Below, one piece after another: positions 13,631 through 19,964 of a DNA stretch of 19,964 bases (positions are counted from its first letter, which is position 1; each line of letters opens with the position of its first letter). Below the pieces are notes generated by a model. That model did no database searches, was not told the origin of the DNA, and was given only the letters and a program-made list of their open reading frames with translations. A program made the position numbers and the translations under genes. Source of the stretch: a bacterium (GTDB lineage Bacteria > Patescibacteriota > Minisyncoccia > Minisyncoccales > GWA2-38-27); contig JAKPCP010000035.1 of the NCBI GenBank assembly GCA_029553225.1, positions 1 through 19,964 of the forward strand, given 5' to 3'.

Positions 13631-14194
13631 ATGATTTCATATCTTAAAGGAAAAATTATTTTAAAAAAAGAAAAATTTATTATTCTCGATGTAAATAATA
13701 TTGGGTTTAAAATTTTTGTTTCCCAAAAAACATTAGATAAATTAAATGAAAACACTAATGCTGAAATCTTCTGTTATTTAAACGTAAAAGAAAATGCATT
13801 AGATCTTTATGGATTCCTATATTTAGAAGAATTAAATCTTTTTGAGATTGTAAACAATATTCCGGGAGTAGGCCCTAAAATAGCAACAGAAATTGCTTCT
13901 TTTAAAACATTGGAAGAATTAAAAAAAAGAATTGAAGAAAAAGGAGCAAAAGCGTTTGAGGGAATACCAGGTATTGGAAGAAAAAAAGCTCAAACAATTA
14001 TCTTAGAAATCTCCGGTATAATGAAAGAAATCTCAAAACAAAAAAATGAAGAGAAAAAAGACGAAGAAGTTGAAAAAGCTTTAAAAAATTTGGGATTCTC
14101 CCGCAATCAGATAAAAGAAGCTTTATCAAAAATTCCTCACAATATAAATACTGAAGAAAAGATAAAAGAAGCTTTAAAAATATTAGGAAAATGA
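13631..14194 (+). CDS. ruvA: Holliday junction branch migration protein RuvA
   Basis: A 187-residue protein that forms the tetrameric junction-binding platform for the RuvB motor. The N-terminal OB-fold (1-62) begins MISYLKGKI and ends ALDLYGFL. Two helix-hairpin-helix motifs follow: NNIPGVGPKIATEI (75-88) and EGIPGIGRKKAQTII (109-123). A flexible Lys/Glu-rich linker leads to the C-terminal RuvB-binding three-helix domain (about 142-187; LKNLGFSRNQIKEAL). Length is near the usual 190-200. Its TGA overlaps the next ATG by four bases (ATGA), which predicts translational coupling with the Mur ligase and shows that TGA is a stop in this organism. Confidence 0.95.
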   Translation: MISYLKGKIILKKEKFIILDVNNIGFKIFVSQKTLDKLNENTNAEIFCYLNVKENALDLYGFLYLEELNLFEIVNNIPGVGPKIATEIASFKTLEELKKRIEEKGAKAFEGIPGIGRKKAQTIILEISGIMKEISKQKNEEKKDEEVEKALKNLGFSRNQIKEALSKIPHNINTEEKIKEALKILGK

Positions 14195-15432
14195 AAAATT
14201 TAATCAAAAAAATAATTCCTCCTTTTCTTTTAAATTTTTACCATTTTTCGCTTGCTTTTTTAGGTGCTTTAATTTATGGTTTTCCTTCAAGAAATTTAAT
14301 AGTTATAGGAATTACCGGAACAAGCGGCAAAACAACAACAGCAGAGCTTACAATAAAAATCTTAGAAGAATATCTTAAAGAAAAAAAATCAAATCAAAAA
14401 GTTGCTCTTGCTTCTTCAATAAAATTTAAAATCGGGGAAAACGAAGAAGAAAATAAATTAAAAATGACAATGCCGGGAAGATTTACCTTGCAAAAATTTC
14501 TAAAAAAAGCAGTAAAAAATAATTGTAAATATGCTGTGCTTGAAGTAACGTCTGAAGGAATAAAACAATATCGTCATAAATTTATAAAATTTGATGTTGC
14601 TCTTTTAACAAATTTAAGCCCAGAACATATTGAATCTCATAAAGGTTTTGAAAATTACAAAAAAGCAAAAGGAAAACTTTTTGAAGAGACAAAAAATATT
14701 CACATAATAAACATTGATGATAAAAACGCTGATTACTTTTTAAAATTTCCAGCAAGAAAAAAATATACTTTTGGATTAAATCAAGGAGATATTAATAATA
14801 AAGATTTAAATTTAAATCTTTTAATTCCAGGAGATTTTAATATTTATAATGCGCTTGCGGCAATATGCATTGCTTTTTCCCAAAATATAGACATTGAGTT
14901 TTCTAAAAAAGTTGTTGAAAATTTTAAAGGCATTCCTGGTAGAATGGAAGTAGTAATTGAAAAACCTTTTAAAGTTGTTGTTGATTATGCAATAACACCA
15001 GTATCCCTTGAAAAAGTTTACAAAACTTTAATATCTGATTTCAAAAATAAAGACTCAAAATTAATTTGCGTTTTAGGTTCTTGTGGCGGAGGAAGAGATA
15101 AATGGAAAAGGCCTGTTTTGGGAGAAATTGCTTATAAATATTGCGATAATATTATTATTACAAATGAAGATCCTTATGATGAAGACCCTTTAAAAATAAT
15201 CGATGATGTAGCAAAAGGAGCAAAAGAAAAAGCTCAAAAAATATTAGACAGAAAAGAAGCAATAAAAACCGCAATAAAATTAGCAAAAGAAAATGATACT
15301 ATAATAATAACCGGAAAAGGATGTGAACCTTTAATGTGTTTAGCAAACGGTAAAAAAATTCCATGGGATGATAGAAAAATCGTAAAAGAAGAATTTAAAA
15401 AAAATCAAAAACAACTAAATGGAAAAATATAA
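14191..15432 (+). CDS. MurE-like Mur ligase lacking the N-terminal UDP-binding domain
   Basis: A 413-residue ATP-dependent Mur ligase, about 80 residues shorter than MurE. The first 32 residues are a basic start plus a hydrophobic helix (FLLNFYHFSLAFLGALIYGF, 12-31) in place of the uridine-binding domain. The ATP domain starts at once with the P-loop GTSGKTT (43-49), then TNLSPEHIESHKGFENYKKAK (a typical LSPDHLD-like block). The C-terminal ligase domain holds GIPGRMEVV, VDYAITPVSLEKV and LGSCGGGRDKWKRP. The usual His of the family DYAH-P motif is Ile here. The DNPR motif that selects diaminopimelate in MurE is replaced by NEDPYDEDP. The peptidoglycan role is inferred; which amino acid it adds, and to what, is open. 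It lies in a tight run with ruvA upstream and archease downstream (14-base overlap). Confidence 0.82.
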   Translation: MKNLIKKIIPPFLLNFYHFSLAFLGALIYGFPSRNLIVIGITGTSGKTTTAELTIKILEEYLKEKKSNQKVALASSIKFKIGENEEENKLKMTMPGRFTLQKFLKKAVKNNCKYAVLEVTSEGIKQYRHKFIKFDVALLTNLSPEHIESHKGFENYKKAKGKLFEETKNIHIINIDDKNADYFLKFPARKKYTFGLNQGDINNKDLNLNLLIPGDFNIYNALAAICIAFSQNIDIEFSKKVVENFKGIPGRMEVVIEKPFKVVVDYAITPVSLEKVYKTLISDFKNKDSKLICVLGSCGGGRDKWKRPVLGEIAYKYCDNIIITNEDPYDEDPLKIIDDVAKGAKEKAQKILDRKEAIKTAIKLAKENDTIIITGKGCEPLMCLANGKKIPWDDRKIVKEEFKKNQKQLNGKI

Positions 15433-15826
15433 AATTATAGAACATAGGGCAGATTTAAAAATTAAAGTTTTTGGAAAGACAAAAGAAGAATTATTCGAAA
15501 ATGCCGTATTAGCAATGAATGATTATCTCCAGCCAGAAATTAAAAACTCAAAAATTATAAAAAGAAAAATATTAATAAAATCATTTGATATTAAAACTTT
15601 AATTGTAGATTTTTTATCAGAAATACTTTATCTCATTCAAACAAAAAAAGAAACATATTTTAAAACGGATTTTAAAAAATTTACTGATACCGAAATTTAT
15701 GCTTTTATTTTCGGTAGAAAAGTCAAAAAATTTAATGAAGATATAAAAGCAGTTACTTATTATGATTTAGAAATAAAACAAAAAGAAAAGAATTTATGGC
15801 AAGCAACAATTTTATTTGATATTTAA
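15419..15826 (+). CDS. Archease (RtcB activator)
   Basis: A 135-residue protein of the archease family. Archease speeds guanylylation of the RNA ligase RtcB and widens its nucleotide use. The opening IEHRADLKIKVFGKTKEELFENAVLAMNDY follows the family pattern (EHTADi-i-v-G-t-eELF-nAa-am), with His9 and Asp12. DIKTLIVDFLSEILYL (about 57-72) and DIKAVTYYDLEI (about 108-119) are the other conserved blocks. The family Tyr-His in the last motif is Tyr-Tyr here. Length is typical (about 140). It overlaps the end of the Mur ligase gene by 14 bases and ends 16 bases before rtcB, so ligase and activator are made from one message. Confidence 0.9.
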   Translation: MEKYKIIEHRADLKIKVFGKTKEELFENAVLAMNDYLQPEIKNSKIIKRKILIKSFDIKTLIVDFLSEILYLIQTKKETYFKTDFKKFTDTEIYAFIFGRKVKKFNEDIKAVTYYDLEIKQKEKNLWQATILFDI

Positions 15827-15842
15827 AAATTAAATAAAAACC

Positions 15843-17285
15843 ATGATATCAAAAAAAGATTTTATAAAAATAAACGATTGGCTTTGGGAAATACCTAAAA
15901 ACGAAAAGATGAATGTGCCGGCTCGAGTTTACTCATCAGAAAAAATGTTAGAAGAAATTTTAAAAGATAGGTCAATCGAACAATTAGTAAATGGAACAAT
16001 GCTTCCTGGTATTTTAAAATACGGCATTGCAATGCCTGATTGTCATGAAGGATATTCTGTACCAATTGGTTTTGTCGGCGCAATTGAAATATCAAACGGC
16101 ATCATTTCCCCGGGCGCTTGCGGCTTTGACATAAATTGCGGAATGAAACTTATGAAATCTCAGTATAGCGAACAGGAAATTAAACCTTATTTAGAAAAAA
16201 TCGCAGAAGAAATTTATAAAGAAGTTCCATCAGGATTAGGACAAGGAAGAAAAAATAAAATTTCGATTGAAGAGATTAATAAAATTTTAGAGCAAGGAGC
16301 AAAAAGAATAGTAAATTTAGGATACGGAGAAAAAGAAGATATTGAAAATTGCGAGGCAAATGGATGTCTTGATTGGGCAGATTCTTTGTATGTTTCTGAA
16401 AAAGCAAAAAACAGAGGAAGAGATCAAGTTGGTACCTTAGGATCTGGTAATCATTTTTTAGAAATCCAAAAAGTAGAAGAAATTTTTGATAAGGAAATTG
16501 CTCAAAATTTTGGATTGTTTGAAAATCAAATTGTAATTATGGTTCATACTGGAAGCAGAGGTTTAGGACACCAAGTTTGCACTGACTATTTAAGAGAATT
16601 TATTCCTCTTATGGAAAATAAATACAAAATAAAAGTTCCTGATAGAGAATTCGCCTGCGTTCCATTTTTATCAGAAGAAGGTCAAAGATATTTTAGAGCA
16701 ATGGCTGCAGCGGCAAATTACGCCTGGGCTAATAGAGAAATGATTGCTTTTTTTATTAGAAAAGCATGGAAAAAAGCATTGGGAGAAAAAGCAACATCTT
16801 TAGAAATTTTATACGATGTTGCCCATAATATTATTAAAAAAGAAAAATATATTATAAATAATAAAGAAACAGAAGTAATTGTCCATAGAAAAGGATCAAC
16901 AAGAGCATTCCCTCCTTATAATCAAGAAATTCCTTCAAAATATCAAAAAACAGGACAGCCAGTTTTAATTCCTGGTTCAATGGGAACATCATCTTATGTT
17001 TTATCAGGAGTAGAAAAAGGAGAGCAATCTTTTTTCTCAACTTGCCATGGAGCAGGAAGAACAATGTCGCGGCATAAATCTTTAAAAGCTACATCTGGCG
17101 AAGAAGTTATCAAAAATCTCAAATCAAAAGGAATTATTGTAAAATGTCGCTCTATGAGAGGAATTGCCGAAGAAGCACCATTAGCCTATAAAAATATTGA
17201 CGAAGTAATAGAAGTTGTTCATAATGCAGGTTTATCAAAAAAGGTGGCGAAATTAACACCGCTAGCTGTAATAAAAGGAGAATAA
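15843..17285 (+). CDS. rtcB: RNA-splicing/repair ligase RtcB (3'-phosphate, 5'-OH ligase)
   Basis: A 480-residue GTP- and Mn-dependent ligase that joins RNA 2',3'-cyclic or 3'-phosphate ends to 5'-OH ends. Metal and catalytic residues are all visible at the positions expected from the archaeal enzyme: Asp96 and Cys99 in GFDINCG, Asn203-His204 in GSGNHFLE, His235 in VHTGSRGLGH, His329 in DVAHNI, and the guanylylated His402 in STCHGAGRTMSR. GMPDCHEGY-like AMPDCHEGYSVPIG is at 63-76. Length matches the family (about 480). It follows archease directly. In the absence of known spliced tRNAs, repair of toxin- or stress-cleaved tRNA or rRNA is the likely job; this is inference. Confidence 0.97.
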   Translation: MISKKDFIKINDWLWEIPKNEKMNVPARVYSSEKMLEEILKDRSIEQLVNGTMLPGILKYGIAMPDCHEGYSVPIGFVGAIEISNGIISPGACGFDINCGMKLMKSQYSEQEIKPYLEKIAEEIYKEVPSGLGQGRKNKISIEEINKILEQGAKRIVNLGYGEKEDIENCEANGCLDWADSLYVSEKAKNRGRDQVGTLGSGNHFLEIQKVEEIFDKEIAQNFGLFENQIVIMVHTGSRGLGHQVCTDYLREFIPLMENKYKIKVPDREFACVPFLSEEGQRYFRAMAAAANYAWANREMIAFFIRKAWKKALGEKATSLEILYDVAHNIIKKEKYIINNKETEVIVHRKGSTRAFPPYNQEIPSKYQKTGQPVLIPGSMGTSSYVLSGVEKGEQSFFSTCHGAGRTMSRHKSLKATSGEEVIKNLKSKGIIVKCRSMRGIAEEAPLAYKNIDEVIEVVHNAGLSKKVAKLTPLAVIKGE

Positions 17286-17371
17286 ATCTTGTCTTTTATC
17301 TTATTTTAGGATATATTATATCTATATCTTTATAAGTTTTTAAAAACCTTATAATTTTAATTTTTAAAAAA

Positions 17372-17623
17372 ATGAAAGAAAAAAAATTGCCAAAATCAAT
17401 TCGTAAATATATTAGAAAAGAAAAAGCTCGAATCAGAAAGAGTGTTTTTGATATAGAAGAACAAGAAAAATTAATTTCAGAATTATATCAAAAATTTCTG
17501 AAAAAAGAGAAAATAAATCAAGAAAATCCTATAAAGACTGAAGCAGAAAAAAATAAAAATAAGAAAAACAAAGATAATAAAAATAAAAAAAAGAGTGAAT
17601 CAAATAAAAAAAGCAAAAAATAA
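17372..17623 (+). CDS. Small Lys-rich protein of unknown function
   Basis: An 83-residue protein. The first half looks folded and helical (LPKSIRKYIRKEKARIRKSV, 6-25; EEQEKLISELYQKFLKKEK, 29-47). The second half (about 50-83) is a low-complexity tail of Lys, Asn, Glu and Ser. Very basic overall, it suggests nucleic acid or ribosome binding, but no family was recognised. No Shine-Dalgarno site is seen. It ends 7 bases before the NIF3-family gene, so the two are probably co-transcribed. A TATAAT (17,350-17,355) lies just before the start, with an imperfect palindrome at 17,330-17,354. Confidence 0.6.
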   Translation: MKEKKLPKSIRKYIRKEKARIRKSVFDIEEQEKLISELYQKFLKKEKINQENPIKTEAEKNKNKKNKDNKNKKKSESNKKSKK

Positions 17624-17630
17624 AAAAATT

Positions 17631-18575
17631 ATGACAATAAAAGAAATTTTTACTTTAGCAATAAAAATGGGGATTGACGCTGATTTTAGGGAAAATGAAA
17701 TGATAGAAAAAATTTTGGAAAGAAAAAAAGAAAAATATGAAAAGATGTCAGAAGAAGAAAAAAAAGAGTTTGATACAGAAACATTGGAAAATCCCTACTC
17801 TGATTCAAGAATTTTACATATAGTAAAAGATAAAGAAATAAAAAAAATTCTTGTTGGAATCGATATTGAACCAGCAGAAATATTAATGGCAAAAGAAATC
17901 GGAGATATTGATTTAATAATATCTCATCATCCCTTGGGAAAAGCGCTCGCTCATTTATCAGATGTAATGGAATTGCAATGCGATGTTTTAAATCAATACG
18001 GCGTACCTATAAATATCGCTGAAGGATTAATGAAGGAAAAAATAAGCGAAGTGGCCAGAGGGGTTAATTCTGCAAACCACCAAAGAACAGTTGATGCGGC
18101 AAAAATTTTAGGATTTAATTTAATGTGTTTACATACAATTTGCGATAACTTAGCCGCTAAATTTTTAAGAGAAAAAGTTGAAAATAAAAACTTTCTTTAT
18201 ATTCAAGATTTAATGAAAACTCTAAAAGAAATTGAAGAATATAAAGAAGCAATAAAAATTGGAGCTGGTCCAAAAATTTTTGTTGGCTCTCCTGAAAACC
18301 GATGCGGAAAAATCGCTTTAACAGAAATCACCGGAGGGACTGAGGGCTCTCCAAAATTATATGAAAAAATGGCTAATGCCGGAATTGGCACAATTGTTGG
18401 AATGCATGTATCTGAAGAACATAAGAAAGAAGCAGAAATGGCAAATATAAATGTAGTAATTGCTGGACATATGTCTTCGGATTCCTTAGGCGTTAATCTT
18501 TTTTTAGATGAACTTCAAAAAAAAGGAATTGAAATTATTCCTTGCTCGGGACTAATTAGAGTATCTAGAGTATAA
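17631..18575 (+). CDS. NIF3 (DUF34) family dinuclear metal-binding protein
   Basis: The start is set at the ATG at 17,631 (MTIKEIF), 7 bases after the upstream stop; a longer frame from 17,595 would only read through the upstream gene's Lys-rich tail. This gives 314 residues. Landmarks: ILVGIDIEPAEILMAKEIG followed by DLIISHHPLGKA, with the His-His metal ligands at about 99-100, and C-terminal IGTIVGMHVSEEH and VVIAGHMSSDSLGVN with further His and Asp/Glu ligands. The helical charged insertion (about 18-60) and middle segment are longer than in minimal family members. NIF3 proteins form toroidal hexamers with two metals per subunit; GTP cyclohydrolase-like hydrolytic roles have been proposed, but the true activity is unsettled. 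Confidence 0.85.
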   Translation: MTIKEIFTLAIKMGIDADFRENEMIEKILERKKEKYEKMSEEEKKEFDTETLENPYSDSRILHIVKDKEIKKILVGIDIEPAEILMAKEIGDIDLIISHHPLGKALAHLSDVMELQCDVLNQYGVPINIAEGLMKEKISEVARGVNSANHQRTVDAAKILGFNLMCLHTICDNLAAKFLREKVENKNFLYIQDLMKTLKEIEEYKEAIKIGAGPKIFVGSPENRCGKIALTEITGGTEGSPKLYEKMANAGIGTIVGMHVSEEHKKEAEMANINVVIAGHMSSDSLGVNLFLDELQKKGIEIIPCSGLIRVSRV

Positions 18576-18587
18576 TAAAATAAGAAA

Positions 18588-18659
18588 GTCCCCATAGCTT
18601 AAAGGAAAAAGCAGAAGCCTCCGGAGCTTCAGATAGAGGTTCAATTCCTCTTGGGGACA
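18588..18659 (+). tRNA. tRNA-Arg (anticodon CCG)
   Basis: Full cloverleaf. The acceptor GTCCCCA (18,588-18,594) pairs with TGGGGAC (18,652-18,658). The D arm is GCTT and AAGC. The anticodon stem GAAGC and GCTTC encloses loop CTCCGGA, with anticodon CCG at 18,621-18,623. The T arm is AGAGG, TTCAATT, CCTCT. The discriminator is A, and CCA is not encoded. It reads CGG. Confidence 0.95.
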
Positions 18660-18666
18660 ATAAAAA

Positions 18667-18752
18667 GGAGGGGTGCCTGAGTGGATTAAAGGGATGGTTT
18701 CGAAAACCATTGTAGTCAAAAGCTACCGTGAGTTCAAATCTCACCCCCTCCG
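18667..18752 (+). tRNA. tRNA-Ser (anticodon CGA)
   Basis: The acceptor GGAGGGG (18,667-18,673) pairs with CCCCTCC (18,745-18,751). The anticodon stem ATGGT and ACCAT encloses loop TTCGAAA, with anticodon CGA at 18,701-18,703. The long variable arm (GTAG and CTAC, about 18,712-18,726) is the mark of a class II tRNA. The T arm is GTGAG, TTCAAAT, CTCAC. The discriminator is G, as expected for Ser. It lies 7 bases after the Arg tRNA and is likely co-transcribed. Confidence 0.95.
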
Positions 18753-18892
18753 CAAATTTATATACAACGAGGCGGAAACTCACCCTATACAGTACAAATT
18801 AAAATTCAGTATCGAGATTTTTTTTGATCTTAACTAAAATTTCGCTTGAATAAAATATTAAAAAAAATAATTAGAAAATAGTTTTAAAAAGC

Positions 18893-18920
18893 TTGTATTT
18901 TTTTATTTTTGTTTTATAAT
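18893..18920 (+). promoter_or_regulatory. Promoter of the TPR protein gene
   Basis: TTGTAT (18,893-18,898), 16 bases, then TATAAT (18,915-18,920). Transcription would start near 18,926, at the base of the hairpin described next. The interval between the tRNA-Ser gene and this promoter (18,753-18,892) shows nothing else I can support. Confidence 0.65.
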
Positions 18921-18924
18921 ATGA

Positions 18925-18948
18925 TTTGCCTAAAACAATTTAGGCAAA
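18925..18948 (+). promoter_or_regulatory. 5'-terminal mRNA hairpin of the TPR protein gene
   Basis: TTTGCCTAAA (18,925-18,934) and TTTAGGCAAA (18,939-18,948) form a perfect 10-bp stem with an ACAA loop, placed at the expected 5' end of the mRNA. No long T-run follows, so it is not a normal terminator. It may protect the mRNA 5' end or be an operator; both are inference. Confidence 0.5.
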
Positions 18949-18990
18949 AATGTTCTTTAAATCTTAATTCTAACAGAGGAGAAAAAAGCC

Positions 18991-19614
18991 ATGAATCGAA
19001 GGAATTCAAAAAAACAAAGCAGATTAGGAAATAATAGATTAGAAGACTCTATGAGATTATTATTAACTCTAAGAATTTATGGAGAAAAATTAGGGGAAGA
19101 TGCAGAGGAAAGATACAATGAATTAGAAATTAAAAAAAAATTAGTAAAAAAATGCTTAGAATACAAAGACGGACTTGAGGCTAAAAAATTATGCGAAGAG
19201 ATATTAGAGCAAGAAGAAGATATGGAGACATTAGCAAATTTAGGTATTACCTATTATTATTTGGGAAATATTCAAAAAGCATTTGAATATTGCAAAGAAG
19301 TAATAAGATTAGGACAGAAACAACAAATAGATTTTAAAGCCCTTTCAAGAGCTTATACTGGGCTAGGATTAGCCTATGAAAAAATAGAAGACTTTGATAA
19401 AGCAATAATTGCTTTTAAAAAAGCGATTTCTCTTGATGAAAATAATATGCTTGCGTCTAAATCTTTTTCCTGTCTTCAAAGATATGGAAACAAAACATGG
19501 GGTATCGCCAAAACAATAAAATTAGAGGACGGAAGTCAAACAGTAGAGTGGTGGCACTATAAAGATCCTGGTATTGAAAAGATTAATAATGCTGAAAACA
19601 TTTTAGGAATTTAA
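18991..19614 (+). CDS. Tetratricopeptide repeat (TPR) protein
   Basis: A 207-residue cytoplasmic protein with no signal peptide or membrane helix. It has a basic N-terminus (NRRNSKKQSRLG), a charged helical region (35-75), then two clear TPR units: ETLANLGITYYYLGNIQKAF (79-98, first helices) and SRAYTGLGLAYEKIEDFDKA (119-138), the second ending with FKKAISLDENN. A non-repeat C-terminal part (about 160-207) holds GIAKTIKLEDG and VEWWHYKDPG. TPR units mediate protein-protein contacts; the partner is unknown. GAGGAG (18,976-18,981), 9 bases before the ATG, and a strong promoter and terminator mark it as an independently controlled single-gene unit. Confidence 0.88.
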   Translation: MNRRNSKKQSRLGNNRLEDSMRLLLTLRIYGEKLGEDAEERYNELEIKKKLVKKCLEYKDGLEAKKLCEEILEQEEDMETLANLGITYYYLGNIQKAFEYCKEVIRLGQKQQIDFKALSRAYTGLGLAYEKIEDFDKAIIAFKKAISLDENNMLASKSFSCLQRYGNKTWGIAKTIKLEDGSQTVEWWHYKDPGIEKINNAENILGI

Positions 19615-19629
19615 CTCATAATATATATA

Positions 19630-19664
19630 CCCGCAAGATGGATTCTTGCGGGTTTTTTGTTTTA
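19630..19664 (+). terminator. Terminator of the TPR protein gene
   Basis: CCCGCAAGA (19,630-19,638) and TCTTGCGGG (19,644-19,652) form a perfect stem with a 5-base loop, followed by TTTTTTGTTTT. Confidence 0.93.
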
Positions 19665-19670
19665 ATTTTA

Positions 19671-19742
19671 TGCCCCTGGGAGGAATTGAACCTCCATCTA
19701 GAGCTTAGGAGTCTCTTATTCTATCCGTTGAACTACAGGGGC
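19671..19742 (-). tRNA. tRNA-Arg (anticodon CCT)
   Basis: On the minus strand the acceptor GCCCCTG pairs with CAGGGGC. The anticodon stem AGAGA and its G-U containing partner GCTCT enclose loop CTCCTAA, with anticodon CCT (19,707-19,709). The T arm is GGAGG, TTCAATT, CCTCC. The discriminator is A, and CCA is not encoded. It reads AGG. It stands alone, convergent with the TPR gene. Confidence 0.94.
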
Positions 19743-19776
19743 TAAATTTAGATAATTTTAACAAAGATTTTTCTTG

Positions 19777-19802
19777 TTGACAATTTATTTATATGATAAA
19801 AT
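19777..19802 (+). promoter_or_regulatory. Possible promoter of the trypsin-like protease gene
   Basis: A perfect TTGACA (19,777-19,782) lies about 48 bases before the start codon. The best -10 candidates are TAAAAT (19,797-19,802), with only 14 bases of spacing, or TTAAAC farther on, so the pair is imperfect. Confidence 0.4.
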
Positions 19803-19829
19803 TAAACTAATTAAATTTAAAATAAAAAT

Positions 19830-19964
19830 ATGGAAAAATCTCCAATAGTTGAAATTGTAAAAAAAGTTTGTCCAGCAGTAATAACAATTGTTGTTTCAAA
19901 AAATCTTCCTAAAATTGAAGGCTTTTATATGCTTCCTTTTGGCACCGAAGATTTAATTATGCCA
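19830..19964 (+). CDS. Trypsin-like serine protease (HtrA/DegP family), N-terminal fragment
   Basis: The first 45 residues of a protein that runs off the window. SPIVEIVKKVCPAVITIVVS (residues 4-23) matches the start of the protease domain in HtrA-type enzymes (typically VvekvsPAVVsI). A loop with KNLPKIEGFYMLPFG follows. There is no signal peptide or membrane helix before the domain, unlike many HtrA proteins, although a membrane anchor could lie elsewhere. A Cys replaces the usual Ser before Pro-Ala-Val. The catalytic triad is outside the window, so activity cannot be judged. No Shine-Dalgarno site is seen. Confidence 0.65.
   Translation, partial: MEKSPIVEIVKKVCPAVITIVVSKNLPKIEGFYMLPFGTEDLIMP

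Noticed and set aside
13631..14194. Recoding of TGA as Gly or Trp (as in some CPR lineages or Mycoplasma)
   Set aside because: ruvA ends in TGA exactly at the family's C-terminal end and overlaps the next ATG, while TGG is used for Trp; TGA is a stop.
18753..18892. A small RNA or terminator after the tRNA-Ser gene
   Set aside because: Only a weak AGAT/ATCT pairing around a T-run was seen, too short to support a call.
1..19964. CRISPR array, toxin-antitoxin pair, prophage or insertion-sequence transposase
   Set aside because: No regularly spaced direct repeats, no transposase or integrase motifs and no phage structural genes were seen on either strand.

Overview
The window looks like a chromosomal piece of a small-genome, AT-rich bacterium, most likely of the Candidate Phyla Radiation (Patescibacteria). 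The reasons are the very AT-rich sequence from about 1,620 onward, short intergenic gaps, Lys-rich tails (NusA and the 83-residue protein), many starts without a Shine-Dalgarno sequence, a Mur ligase without its usual N-terminal domain, a half-length MFS protein and an archease-RtcB pair. TGA acts as a stop (ruvA ends in TGA), so the code is not the TGA=Gly code of some CPR lineages. The lineage is inferred from gene style, not from a marker tree.

Layout. 1-1,620 is clearly richer in G+C than the rest. It holds the end of an unrecognised protein, an S51 peptidase E-like gene, a 5'-truncated and frameshifted remnant of an archaeal-type S-adenosylmethionine synthetase (minus strand), and a large structured inverted repeat. 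1,663-9,457 is all minus strand: rny alone; a probable nusA, decayed-pyrophosphatase-like membrane protein, tig, clpP operon (gaps of 32-35 bp) closed by a terminator; a lone receiver-domain protein; and a six-helix half-MFS protein. 9,514-12,228 is plus strand, with strong sigma-70-type promoters and good Shine-Dalgarno sites: a citramalate synthase gene behind an apparent isoleucine attenuator, then a secreted Pro/Tyr-rich protein and a small membrane-anchored protein, each a single-gene unit with its own terminator. 12,284-18,575 holds holA, convergent rpsT, the tight run ruvA, Mur ligase, archease, rtcB, then a Lys-rich small protein and a NIF3-family protein. Three tRNA genes (Arg-CCG, Ser-CGA, Arg-CCT), a TPR protein with a 5' mRNA hairpin, and the start of a trypsin-like protease complete the window.

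How the genes work together. Much of the content is core RNA and protein quality control: RNase Y, RtcB and archease, NusA, trigger factor and ClpP. DNA replication and repair (HolA, RuvA) and wall synthesis (Mur ligase) are also present. The best candidate for a new system is the leader of the citramalate synthase gene. A 23-codon leader ORF has two runs of three Ile codons, followed by mutually exclusive antiterminator and terminator hairpins whose geometry fits ribosome-controlled attenuation. The product of the controlled gene feeds isoleucine synthesis. The second is a HppA-like membrane protein that keeps the fold landmarks of proton-pumping pyrophosphatase but has lost the pyrophosphate-binding motifs, and sits inside the nusA-tig-clpP cluster.
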